From: Copromyces sp. CBS 386.78
Taxonomy: Eukaryota; Ascomycota; Sordariomycetes; Sordariales; Sordariaceae
DNA length: 64,000 nucleotides
Assembly: GCA_030685235.1 (NCBI GenBank)
Contig: MU839132.1
Coordinates: 124,001 to 188,000 of the forward strand
Reading direction: 5' to 3'
Shown piece by piece: positions 37,346 to 49,500 of this stretch. Position 1 is the stretch's first letter. Each line of letters begins with the position of its first letter. The position numbers and the translations under genes are program-made. The notes below the pieces were generated by a model. It had not been told where the DNA came from, ran no database searches, and worked only from the letters and a program-made list of their open reading frames with translations.

Positions 37346-38503
37346 GCTGCACATTATTTACACCCGCATCGCCTCACCGGAACCTACCTATCCTGCTATT
37401 CAGCTAGGTAGTACCTCTTCACCCACTTCCTGGTCCTTGTTCGCTTCAGTTGCCACGCTTTCAGGCAGTTCATACCGGGTTTGTTGCAAGCCACCACATT
37501 GGAACCCCCTCCTCAGCCTCTGTTCGAGTCTATCACAATTGTCTGGCGCTCCTTTCTTCCACTTATCGGTGCACCATACGTCGTCTCCATTTATCCGAGT
37601 CTATTTCCCCCTCCTACACTGGACTCGCTCAGGGTCGTCCCACAGTACGTCCGCTCGCACGCTCCCTCCACGTGCGTCGGGTCCCCTCTGCACACTGCAG
37701 CGTGGTGCGCTTGCTTCCGCGCTCCGGGCGGCGTCTGGTCATCTCGTCTTGTCGCATCCCCGTCTGCGTGGACTAAGCTGAGATGATCCCCTCGGTCGCT
37801 CAAGTGGGCTTCCATCGTTGGGCCCAAGGTCACCAAGGGCAAGGCCACGGGTGAGCGCACTGTACGTGTAACACTCGATCGCCCGTCTCTGCTCCGTCTA
37901 CCCAAATCACCACACACTGCACCGCGTGCCCGCATGCCGGTTTCCTTCACATTCCCAGTCACCCAAGCTGCTTCGTCTTTGTTTACCCCGAGTCACAGCT
38001 CGCTTCCCCTGCCAAGGCCCGTTACTTCCATTCTCTCATGGTAGCCATCGCATGTCACAGCTCAGCTAACCGCTGCCTGGTCACCTAGATAACAAATATA
38101 CTCCTCGCACTGGCGCTGCCTTGAACACGGACGGACACGGATACAATTGTTCTTTCCGACAGCCAAACAATCTCCAAACCCCATTCTCGGGTCCGCCGCC
38201 ACTCCGCACGTTCCGTCCCACCTTGCGTTCCGTCTGCGTCTCCACGTCTGAGCTTCTTTCCCCCGCCTGCTTGAATGACAGCTTCGTACCGACAAGCAGG
38301 TTCCAGTACCAGACGGCTTTGATCGATGCAGCAGCGACACCCACAGTTCCTTAATGTGATTCTGCGACCCTGCCCTTCCTGGCGCACCACTTTCTAGCAC
38401 ACCGACCCTAGTCTACGACCAAACCAACGAGAGCTTCATAACTACAAGGTTATTTCTTTTGTCAGCTCATAACGAATCGCATTGGGCGACCAATGCAGCC
38501 ACC

Positions 38504-38563
38504 ATGAACAACTACTACGGTTCCCCGCTGTCTCCTGACGAGATGCAGCATCAAATGCATCAC

Positions 38564-38604
<41 letters not shown>

Positions 38605-41600
38605 CCAGCATCAGCATCAGCAGCAACAAACCACCACTCAACAACGCAACATGATGAGCCCGCCTACAACTGCGGGCCAAGGGCACAACACCATTCACGC
38701 CTCAGATGTGACAATGTCGGGAGGAAGTGGCTCGCTTGACGAAATTATCCAACAGAATCTCGACGAAATGCATCGAAGACGGAGTGTCCCCCAGCCCTAT
38801 GGGGGCCAGGATAGGAGGCTGTCCATGCTTGATTATGCGAACCCCAACGATAGTTTCTCGGACTACCAGCTGGATAGTATGACGGGGAACTACGGGGACA
38901 TGACTGGCGCCATGGGCATGCCCGGACACTCGGGCCCGTATGCAGGACAGAACATCATGGCCATGTCCGACCACACCGGTGGATACTCGCACATGTCGCC
39001 CAATGTCATGGGTAACATGATGAACTTTACCAACCTCAACATGTACCACTCTCCCCCGATCGACACCCCCTATTCCTCCACCGGACTGGACTCCATCAAC
39101 ACCGACTTCTCCATGGACATGAATCTGGAAAGTGGCCCAGTCAGCGCATCGAGCGTTCATCCCACCCCTGGGCTCAACAAACAGGACGACGACATGATGA
39201 CCGTAGAGCAGGGCTTTGGTGGAGGTGACGATGCCAACACACCTCATCAGGCGCAGCAAAACATGAGCGGTTTGACTCCGGCCATGACCCCCGCCATGAC
39301 CCCTGCTATGACTCCGGGGATTAGCAGCTTTGCGCAAGGCATGGCTACACCTGTATCACAGGATGCGGTAAGCACGCCGGCGGCGACATTCCAGTCTCCG
39401 TCCTTATCCGCAACAACACGGCCAATACAGATTGGGCCGCCGCCGCCGCCGAGCGTTGTCAATGCCCCCACCCCAGCGCCATCTACCTCGACGCCCTCAG
39501 GAGGAGCAGCGTCTCAGGCAAAGAGCATATACTCCAAAAGCGGGTTTGACATGCTGAGAGCGCTGTGGTATGTGGCGTCCAGGAAGGACCCAAAGCTCAA
39601 GCTCGGCGCCGTGGACATGTCTTGTGCGTTTGTCGTCTGTGATGTAATGCTCAACGACTGCCCCATCATTTACGTGTCAGATAACTTCCAGAACCTCACC
39701 GGCTATAGTCGCCACGAGATTGTCGGGCGAAACTGCCGCTTCTTGCAGGCTCCCGACGGCAATGTGGAGGCCGGAACCAAGCGCGAGTTTGTCGAAAACA
39801 ACGCTGTATACACGCTCAAGAAGACAATCGCGGCCGGCCAGGAAATCCAGCAGAGTCTGATTAATTATCGGAAGGGTGGCAAACCTTTCCTGAACTTATT
39901 GACCATGATCCCTATCCCCTGGGACACCGACGAGATCCGCTATTTTATTGGATTTCAGATCGATCTTGTGGAATGCCCTGATGCCATAATCGGCCAGGAA
40001 GGGAATGGGCCAATGCAGGTCAACTATACGCACAGCGATATCGGGCAGTACATCTGGACGCCACCTACCCAGAAGCAACTGGAGCCTGCCGACGGCCAGA
40101 CCCTGGGCGTCGATGACGTTTCGACACTTTTGCAGCAATGCAATTCGAAGGGCGTCGCATCCGACTGGCATAAGCAATCCTGGGACAAGATGCTCTTGGA
40201 GAACGCAGACGATGTTGTCCACGTGTTGTCGCTCAAGGGTCTCTTTTTGTATCTGTCCCCGGCTTGCAAGAAGGTGTTGGAGTACGATGCCAGTGACCTT
40301 GTTGGGACCTCACTGTCCTCGATTTGCCACCCGTCAGACATTGTGCCGGTGACGAGGGAACTAAAGGAGGCTCAGCAACATACTCCTGTCAACATTGTCT
40401 TCAGGATTCGGAGAAAGAACAGCGGTTATACCTGGTTTGAAAGTCACGGAACACTGTTTAACGAACAAGGCAAGGGGAGGAAGTGTATCATTCTTGTAGG
40501 AAGAAAACGACCCGTTTTCGCTCTGCGCAGAAAGGATCTCGAACTCAACGGCGGTATCGGCGACAGCGAAATCTGGACCAAGGTCTCAACATCGGGCATG
40601 TTTTTGTTCGTTTCATCGAATGTCCGGTCGCTCCTCGATTTGCTCCCGGAGACCCTCCAGGGTACCAGCATGCAGGATCTCATGCGCAAGGAGTCCAGAC
40701 CCGAATTTGGGAGGACGATAGAGAAGGCCAGAAAGGGCAAGATCGTGAGCTGCAAGCATGAGGTGCAAAACAAGCGTGGTCAGGTGCTCCAGGCCTACAC
40801 GACATTCTATCCCGGTGACGGTGGTGAGGGTCAGAGGCCAACGTTTTTGCTGGCACAAACCAAGCTGTTGAAGTCGTCATCAAGGGCACTTGCCCCCGCG
40901 AATGTAACGGTCAAGAGTATGTCTCCGGGCGGTGTTCCTTTGTCGACATTGCAAGGGGCCCAGACCGACAGTGATAGTAACACTCCAATGGGCGGGATGT
41001 CGAAATCGGGAAGCAGCGATAGCACAGGAGCCATGGTTTCAGCGCGTAGCAGTGCAACACCCGGCCAGGATACAGCTTTGGACGCCGACAATATATTTGA
41101 CGAGCTCAAGACGACGCGTTGCACGAGCTGGCAGTACGAGCTGAGGCAAATGGAGAAGGTGAATCGCATGTTGGCCGAAGAACTGGCGCAGCTTTTGTCT
41201 AATAAGAAGAAGCGAAAAAGAAGAAAGGGAGGAGGTAACATGGTGAGGGATTGTGCCAACTGTCACACCCGAAACACGCCTGAATGGCGCCGTGGCCCAA
41301 GCGGTAATCGAGACTTGTGCAACAGTTGCGGGTTGAGATGGGCAAAACAGGTAAGCTACCGACCCTCTTCTGTTGTACGCCCCCAATTTACTGACATGGA
41401 AAAATTGGATAGACTGGCCGCGTGTCGCCGCGTACCTCATCCCGAGGTGGGAACGGTGATTCCGTGAGCAAGAAGAGCAACTCGCCTAGCCACTCGTCAC
41501 CCCTTCATCGAGAAGTCGGCAAAGAATCGCAGTCTACCACCACTGCCAAGAATTCACCCTCCCTTCGGGGAAGTAGTACCACTCCACCCGGGACGGTGAC

Positions 41601-41961
41601 AACGGAGAGCGGGCCGGCAGTTGCATCGAGCACTAGTGGAACTGGTAGTACAACTTTGGGTACTTCGGCCAACTCTGCTGCATCAACAGTCGGCGCCCTT
41701 GGTCCTCCTGCGACAGGTCCAAGTGGCGGCTCACCGACCCAACATCTACCGCCTCATCTCCAGGGAACACACCTCAACGTCCAGGCCATGCAGCGTATAC
41801 AGCAGCATCAGCAGCAGCAGCAGCAGCAGCATCATCATCAGTTCAACCCTCCGCAAAGCCAGCCACTCCTGGAAGGTGGAAGCGGTTTCCGCGGAGGCGG
41901 AATGGAGATGACGTCAATCAGAGAAGAGATGGGCGACCATCAACAGGGCTTAAGTGTGTAG
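38504..41961 (+). CDS. wc-1: White collar-1 blue-light receptor and GATA transcription factor
   Basis: Two exons, 38504-41350 and 41413-41961 (intron 62 nt, GTAAGC..ATAG), give 1131 aa. The start [11 protein letters not shown] is in a perfect GCCACCATG context. N-terminal poly-Q (13 Q) is at about residues 24-36. The LOV domain spans about 370-490, with the flavin-adduct motif GRNCRFLQ (Cys411) and the extended loop typical of long-loop LOV domains. A PAS domain lies at about 560-670 and a second at about 685-790. A basic [11 protein letters not shown] nuclear signal is near 900. The GATA zinc finger is Cys917/Cys920/Cys939/Cys942 (CX2C-X18-CX2C). A second Q/H-rich stretch is near the C-terminus, which ends GLSV. 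WC-1 pairs with WC-2 in the White Collar Complex, senses blue light through FAD and drives frq and light-induced genes. All key residues are intact. Confidence 0.98.
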
Positions 41962-42333
41962 GATCCACTCGACCCGTTGACTACCTCGTCGAACTCTTAT
42001 GACTCGTCATTATCGAATTTGTCGTCGCCTGCCGTGGAAGCCGCCGGTGGCCATACTGACCCACAGCAACCTCAAACGCAAGGTCAAGGCCGCAGTAAGA
42101 CTCAGGTACAGGGACACCGACAACATAGTACGAGTTCACCATCCCAGAGGCAACGGTTGCATAAGGAGCTTTGTGAGTTTCGTGAGGTGCATGAATTGCG
42201 GGAATGGCAGCAACAACACCAGCAGCAGCAGCATTACGCCTCACAACAACGGCAATATCATGTCGAGATGCAGAGAAGGCTGCAACAGCAGCAACAAATG
42301 TCAAAAAGGCACCCGCAACAAGAGGAGTTGTAA
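41962..42333 (+). other. In-frame open extension after the wc-1 stop
   Basis: Immediately after the wc-1 TAG, the same frame stays open for 123 codons before TAA. The translation starts DPLDPLTTSSNSYDSSLSNL and continues Ser-rich, then Q/H-rich with a charged, helix-like stretch (LHKELCEFREVHELREWQQQ). Its style matches the C-terminus of WC-1. It could be an ancestral C-terminal segment cut off by a stop, a read-through extension, or chance; CAG/CAA repeats carry few stops, and another frame is also open here. Confidence 0.4.
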
Positions 42334-43674
42334 GAGTAGCAACGCATATCAACACTGACGGAAGGCTCAAAAGACAGTATTGATCATATCAACCAACTCC
42401 GCAACCTCCGTCATGATGACTGTCTCGATTCGCGTCTACTATACACCACCGATGTTACGAACAAATCCAAAAAGTGGTTGGATACAAGGGAAAGACGGGC
42501 AACCGATCTTCCCAGACTAATGTTGGAGAACAAGTTTGCAGCCACGTGGCCAGTAAGAGAACAAGGAGCGTCTTATCAGAGATTGCAACGTCGGATCATA
42601 CCAGATATATATAAACATACACACGTATACGTATACGTATGTGATGATGATTTTCTTTTCTTTGTTGGAATAGGGTGTTGGCTCAACAACCAAAGAAAGG
42701 CAGGCGTGCATAGTGTAGATTGTTACGTTAAGTGGCACGAGCTAGGGAAGGAAATTTTAAACTTGGGAAGGGAAAGTAAGGGCAAAGCAAGGGCTGGTGA
42801 ATGGCATGGATAGGTTATTTGGTTGGCTAGTTGGCAGGAGCAGGAGCAGTTGTGTTTGTGTTTTCTTGGATGTGCTTTTATAAACATATATCATTAGTTG
42901 GTTTTGGTTAGTCTGTTTGTGTGTTCTGTCTTGCATGATCTTCAATTTGTGTATTCTACTTGTGTGGTGTCATGTTGATGTTGGTTTTGCATAGATGGGC
43001 TGACGTTGCAAATTGATATTGTTGACACGAGTGAGCATGGCGATGGGAGGTAGGTTGTCAGTTTCATCGTCTGTTGGTTGATCAGAACATGTCAGTAGGC
43101 TAAGACGGAGATGGTCTGTCTCTCCTATCATCTTGATCAACTGACCTAGCTTTACGTGCTGTTCAACTATTCTGTGAACCGTCCTTGTCCAGATACATCT
43201 TTCTCTGACACAGCTCCTGATAGGGGTGGATAAGTTTGTATGTCGTCTTTGCAACTCGTGGTTCACGCCACCTGTTCACGTCATCATCACTGGCTAGATG
43301 AGTAACCGTATTCGCATCTAAGGACAATGTAGATTGACAAGTGACAATTCAAGATTATCATTTGCGACGTGTAAAAGTGAGTCACTATTTTTGTTCGCCT
43401 CTGGTGACCTTGAGCGGAACAGTGGTGAACATGTACAATCTCATACCAAATGTGAAGCAAGAGTAGACTACAAGAGGACGTTGAAAGAAAATGAGTGAAT
43501 ATTTACATCGGCTTACTGCTTGTATGTGCTAGGTGTAATGTATGCGCACTCGGTTATATCCCCTGCAAGAAACTGGATATTGCGGCTCAAGCAGCAACAC
43601 CGTCATCGTCGTTCGCACGGTATCACGTCCCGCCCATTCGCCCCTTCTTACGCCTCCCCCATTCCCTCCTCACC
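42334..43674. other. Convergent 3' region wc-1 / otu1
   Basis: This is tail-to-tail spacing holding both 3' UTRs. It has runs of TACGTA-like and ATATA sequence near 42605-42640. No coding or RNA gene was seen. Confidence 0.5.
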
Positions 43675-44865
43675 TCACTTAATCTCCATCTCCCCAAACC
43701 TCCCATGTCCCGTCTCCCTCTCATGCCTCGCCGCATCCTTCGTGCCCTGCCCAATCCATCCGCAACCCTCCATCTCGCACTTGATAACGAAATCCGTCGT
43801 GTCCGTGTAATAGTGCATTTTTTGGAGTTGCTCCGCCAACTTCCTCGCTTTATCCAACACCTCCTCGTCGTCCGTGCTCCACTTCGTCACGTCCACCTCA
43901 ACAGGATAGGATAAATCCATGGCGAAGGCGATGCGGTCGTAATGAATACCCGAGTATAGGATGAGGATCCTGAGGGATTTGCCTTCGCCGAATTTGTCGG
44001 TTCGGAGGGATTTGACGTCTAGACTGGAAATTTCGATGTTGTAAATGTCCGACAAGATGGAGAGCTCGATGGCGCCGCCCCAGACGTCGGATTGCAGCAT
44101 GCGCGAGGCGTAGATGGCGGGGGGAGAGCCGAGGATCGCGGTGGTGTATTCGGTGGGGTGGGAGAGGATGTAGTCGGATACTTGGCGGCGGAGGACAGAG
44201 GAGGCGTTGGCTATGGAGAGGGCGCCGCCTACTGCTGTGACTGTTTTCGGGGGAGGTGAGAAAAAAGGGTTGAGAGACAGGGTGGTGAGGGAGGTGGGGA
44301 GGACGTAAGGGTGAGTGAATATAAAGTGAGCGAGGAGATGGGGGGTGGTGGAGATGAGTGATGTGAGAGGTCATACTTACACATGCAGCTGTTATCGTCG
44401 GGCATCACACGGAGGACTGTAGTGAAGGGGAGGTTCTGAGTTAGTATATACTCATTACATGTTTTACGACCAGTTACTATATATAGGAGTGTCTCTCTTG
44501 AATCAACGTAACTCACCAAGATATCCGCCCCTCTCAGGCCACTCAAGGGACGTCTCATCCGGCTCAATCCCTTTTGGTGTGAACTTGGGCTTTTCCGGTT
44601 CCGCCGCTGGTAGAGGAGTTGCGCTTTCAATAGGTGCAACGACAATCGTCTCACCACGGAGCTTCAGGTCCTTGAGTGGGGTGGCCTTTTGCGCTTCAGG
44701 GCTGATATCGAGACCTTTTAAGGGGTAGCCGTATTTCAGCGAGAACTTGTCGATCTTGGTGGCCGTTCTTATCTGGACCACCAGGTCCTCCAACATGGAC
44801 TCGTCGTCGACTTCTAGGCGGGTTTGCCCGCTGGGTGTCCTGAGACGTAACTGAATTTGCGGCAT
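43675..44865 (-). CDS. otu1: OTU1/YOD1-type ubiquitin thioesterase
   Basis: Three exons on the minus strand: 44517-44865, 44381-44416 and 43675-44240 (introns 100 nt with a TACTAAC branch, and 140 nt). They close to 316 aa. The N-terminal ubiquitin-like (UBX-like) domain is at residues 1-80 (MPQIQLRLRTPSGQ). The OTU domain starts at GGYLVLRVMPDDNSCMF with catalytic Asp (123/124) and Cys127; the catalytic His is His228 in SGIHYDRIAF. The C-terminal C2H2 zinc finger uses Cys283, Cys288, His301 and His307. In yeast, Otu1 binds Cdc48/p97 and trims ubiquitin chains on its clients, including in ER-associated degradation; the same role is inferred here. The catalytic Asp-Asn-Ser-Cys block sits in a 36-nt exon. 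Confidence 0.93.
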
Positions 44866-46302
44866 GGTTTGGGTTGATATTTGTTGGTGTCTTGTAATAT
44901 GTTTGGGGAAAGGTGATATGGTCGATGTCCTGGTTAGGGTTTCGCCGTGAGGTTGAATGGGGTGGTGAAGATATTTAGGTGTCGGTGAAAGCCGATATTT
45001 ATATTCAAGGGGCAACAACGAGGTGGATGGATATATAGGTTGTTTCCCTAATACGGATCAAATGGGACCTCCATGGTGGCCTGTCTGCTACAGTGGATGG
45101 TAAGCTTAGGTTCTTGTACACCTGGTCTCAAGGCGTGCCTTTCCCACGAGTAGGGTTATAGACCTTTTAATAGGTAGTCAATTGGAGGAAGTGGACAGAC
45201 CAGGGGTCAAGGTACAAGCGGCAACCGTTCATACAAACGCGGCTGATTGAAACATGTCACGATGTCAACCAAGATAGGACGGCAGCAAGCCGCAAATTCA
45301 AGCTAGTTCGTCAGACAGGAAGTGTTTAGATGACAAGAGGGACGTTGTTAATAGGGTGTCGTTCTTCCATTCCATACCTCTGAGGTACGGTACCTATAGA
45401 CAGCCCGATAGGTATAGAGGTAGGCATGTACAAGTAAGGTACACCCTGAATTGGTTCCAGCTGACGGGAATTCCCACATGCCCGTGAACGGGGCGTCAGA
45501 CGTCACTGTGGGTTGGCGACACCATTAGCGTCCATGCCCGTACGTGACACTCACAGCAGAACATTCCTGTAAAGGCCTTGGAGATGGACGAGATATGGTG
45601 TAGAGGTCCTCAACATGTATCGTAATGTAACAGTCGAGGCCTTCAACCCCCGCCCGCTGAGCAAGGCGCTAAAAGCAGCTGCCCCCGAGGCTCTTCCCCT
45701 CCCGTCGCGGGGCTCGGGGCCCGCCGTGGATCGGCCCTTCCGGCTGCCTGTCACGCACGGTCCAGCCCACTCTACCCACACAGCACCTAACAGATGGTCA
45801 GGGGTGCATTCGTGGAAGGCGATCAACTTAACCCGTTACTGTTAACCTAAGCAGCTAACGAGGGTTAGGCGCGTCTAAGAGCACGGTTAAGACGTTAAGG
45901 TGCGGTTAAGGTGGACACTCAAAGTGCGACGGACAAGCGAACCAGTCACTGCAATCGACACCAATTGGACCCTCCCCGGGAAGAGCTACCTAGCCATCAC
46001 TACACTACGGCGTATATCATTCCCCGTCATTCCCAGAAGCATTCTACACGAGGTATCCTTGGTGGGCATCTTCTAGGAGATCGTCCTCTTTTTTCCCATC
46101 GACGCACACAGACTGAAGACTCGCGGCCCCGGCAACGGTACCCCAACCAACAGCCTAGGTACCTACACTACGAAGGTATCTTCCTCCAGCCAACAGCTGC
46201 AGCCAACACGCCAACCAACCGCCAAACACAGGCTGCGGCTCCAGCGGGCGTCTGTGCCTGTGTCTGTGTTCTGGACCGCGCGTGGAGGATCGTGTATCGT
46301 AT

Positions 46303-46363
<61 letters not shown>

Positions 46364-46549
46364 CACGCACCGCTCGTGTGTTGGTTTGTGCGTGTGTCTA
46401 CAGGCTGAAACACCTTGGAGAAACAGAGACAAACCGACCGGGAAGAGGAGTCTAGGAGTCCACCCTTGCGCTACAGTCCCAGCTCTCTACAATCTGGCCT
46501 CCCGTCACCACATTTCCGTAGCTTGCGTGCCTTAGCTTGCGTAGCCGCG
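44866..46549. promoter_or_regulatory. Divergent intergenic region otu1 / rsc1
   Basis: This 1.7-kb spacer holds both promoters and leaders. It contains GAGGTACGGTACCTATAG near 45380, CCTAGGTACCTAC near 46154 and a compound (GT)n(GA)n tract. No gene was recognised. Confidence 0.5.
46307..46362. repeat. Compound (GT)n(GA)n microsatellite
   Basis: About 19 GT units followed directly by about 9 GA units in the probable rsc1 leader. Confidence 0.9.
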
Positions 46550-49500
46550 ATGCCCACTTTGCGCGAACGCCCCAGCAGAGGCGACTCCTCCCCCGCCAAG
46601 AGGAACACCACTTCCTCAGCTGCTGCCCCGACCAGAACAGCCCAACGAACCACCGCCAGAATCACGCGACGACAGTCCAGCAACGCCAACAGCAATACCA
46701 TGGCTGCTGCCACGACTCGCGACGCGATCGAGGTACGCGAGTCCATCGAGGCCAAGGGCGACGTCGATGACGATGTGGAGATGGACGATGCCAATGCGAA
46801 AGACGACGAACTACGCAAAGCCGCCAACAAGGACCAAGCTGCGGACATGGCCGACGACCGACACGACGACGACGACGACGAGGACGACGAGGACGAAGAT
46901 GAGGATGAGGACGAAGAAGAGAGTGATTCTGCCAAGGATCTCTTACAGCTAATCAGAGACACGTCCGAGTACCTGTGTCGGTACACCATCAAGGTGGATG
47001 GAGAGTCAGTCACCCTCTGCCCCTCGCGTTCAGGTACTCATGCTGTGCCTCGCGACCTATTGGCACGCTAACCGTCTTGTCTGTAGGGACTACGAGATTG
47101 CCTCTGGCTTCCAGCGATTAGTTAATAAGCGGAGCCTTCCAGACTACTTCGAGGTCATCAAAACGCCGATGGCCTTCAGCACCATTAGGGTATGTTGACG
47201 TGCGTTGCCTTCCTGCGCTCTTGAAACCAGAACTGACCATGTTCTTTTGCAACACTGCAGGGCAAACTGGGCAAAAAGACATACACGAGCTTCAACGAGT
47301 TCGTTCAAGACGTGACGCGCATATGCCACAACGCACAAGTATACAATAGGCCCTCCGCCCCCATCTTCTCCGACGCCGGTCGGTTGCTCGAGGTTTTCAA
47401 AGAAAAGCTTGCCGACCTCGTCAAGAAGGGTGAAATTACCGAAAAAGACGCCGAGATCCCCGATTACGGTCCGTTACCCGAGTTTGAAGACTCGCCAACT
47501 CCCGAAGAGGAAGAGGAAGATGAAGAGGAGGAGGAGGAGGAGGAGGAGGAAGAAGAATCGGAATCGGAGGATTCAGATGATATCGACTCGGACGGGCGGC
47601 GCCGGCGGGGGCGGAGACGTGGTGGCCGGTCTCGAAGAAGGAAACAAGACGACGATGATGACGAGGCCCAAAAGAAGCACACGAGACCCCTCAAGGTACT
47701 CACGCCACAAGAGGCCAGGATACAGGCCCTGCTCAAGGGGCTGCGAAAATTCAAGAACGAAAATGGCCATGTGCGCATCAACCACTTTCAGAGGCTACCT
47801 GACAAGTCAGAAAGCCCGGGATACTACGCCGTCGTGCGCAACCCGCTTGCGCTGGATACCATCACCAGGAAGCACAAGCGTAAAAAGTACCAGAATCTCG
47901 ACCAAGTGCTCCAGGACCTGGAACTCATGTTTGAGAATGCGAAGCTCTTCCACAAACAAGGGAGTGAAGAGTATGAGGATGCGGTTGAACTACAAAAAGA
48001 GGCGCGCACCCTTGTGGAACAAGAAAGAGCCAAGCCCGACGATGACTTTCGGGACGCAGATGGAAAGCTGCCCCTGGACAGCATTGAGCACGGAGGCGAG
48101 CTGTGGCGAGTGGGTATGTATACATCCGGACCCGAAAGCAAGGCGCAAACACCAAGGATGTTGACTTCAGATGGCTGACAGCGACTACAGGGGATTGGGT
48201 CCACATCCGTAATCCTAATGATCTTTCTAAGCCCATCGTCGCCCAGATCTACCGCATGTGGTCGGACAAGTCTGGCCAGAAGTGGGTGAACGCCTGCTGG
48301 TTCTATCGCCCAGAGCAGACGGTCCATCGCTATGACAAGTTCTTTTACGAGAACGAGGTGGTCAAGACAGCCCAGTATCGCGACCACAGGATCGAAGAAG
48401 TTGAGGACCGATGCTTTGTGATGTTCATTACCCGCTACCCCAAGGGTCGCCCTCGCGGATTGCCTCATAACAAGATGGTGTATGTCTGCGAGGCGCGGTA
48501 TAACGAAGAGAGATGCAAGTTCAACAAGGTCAAAACGTGGTCCAGCTGTCTGCCCGAAGAGGTTCGCGACCAGGACTATGAGATGGATCTCTGGCCCATG
48601 CCGCGCACCATGAGGAAATTCCCCAGTCCGATCAAGCATCTGCTGCAAGCCGACGCCAAAGAGACGGACGACTTGCCGAAGCCAACGTGGAGGGGCCCGA
48701 ATGCGCCTCCACTCATTGGGGCGGTCCATCGTCGCCCTCGTGAGCCCAATGTAAGCAAAGTTGATTTCCTTGAGCTTCATTCTCTGAATTGTTTTGTGTT
48801 GCGACGACGTTTCCGGGCCTATAAGAGCTGTGCCCTCCCAGAGAGGAGGAGGAGAGCAAACAGAGTGGCTCTCAATGCGTGCTTTTGAGAATTTTCCAAA
48901 CCCCACATTCATCCATCCCATTCACCTTTTCCTCGGTGCTTCTTCCTGGTTCTGTCATCCCGTCCCTCATGTTTGATTTCACTCCTCGTTCGCAGCCATC
49001 ACTCTTCACGACTCGCCCCATCCTCTCCCACGCCCGGGTCATCCCTCGTTTTGGGACCGAGTAGCAAAGTTCCCTGTGCGAGTGCCCGAGTTAATCTGTC
49101 AGTGACTCCCTTGTTCTTTTTTCTTGTTCCTTTTTCTTCTTCTTCAACCTTGGCTCGTTCTGAACCTCCGAATTTCGCTTTTTTCCCTCGCCTGTCACCT
49201 ATTCTATCCCTTGAACTGGTTTACCCTCTTCCTATCTCATTCAACCTAAAACCTTTTTTTTTTTCTCCCTCCGGTTGCCTCTTGCCGCGCGAACGGCTCT
49301 CGGCACACACAAGACACCCTGCGCGCTTCCGTCAACCCTTCTTTGCATTAGACAAAAGCTTGTCACACCTCCCTACTCCTTCCCTACCTCCACTGTGGGA
49401 CAGACTAGGAAACTGTTTGGAAAAGAAGCGTGTGAAGTAGTAAGCTGACGACATATTTCTCGAAGGAGTCGCCTCCGCCAGAAGCTCACCCAATATCCAT

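Larger units (their letters stand above)
35527..38503 (+). promoter_or_regulatory. wc-1 upstream region and probable long 5' leader
   Basis: Three kilobases without a recognisable gene lie between the copia insertion and the wc-1 start. From about 36850 to 38450 the plus strand is C/T-rich, the usual look of Neurospora 5' leaders, and it holds many short upstream ATG frames. It includes a pentanucleotide repeat (36113-36144), a (CTA)n tract (37311-37345), and GATC-type sites CGATCG (37876-37881) and GATCGATG (38321-38328). Transcription start sites cannot be placed from sequence alone. Confidence 0.5.
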
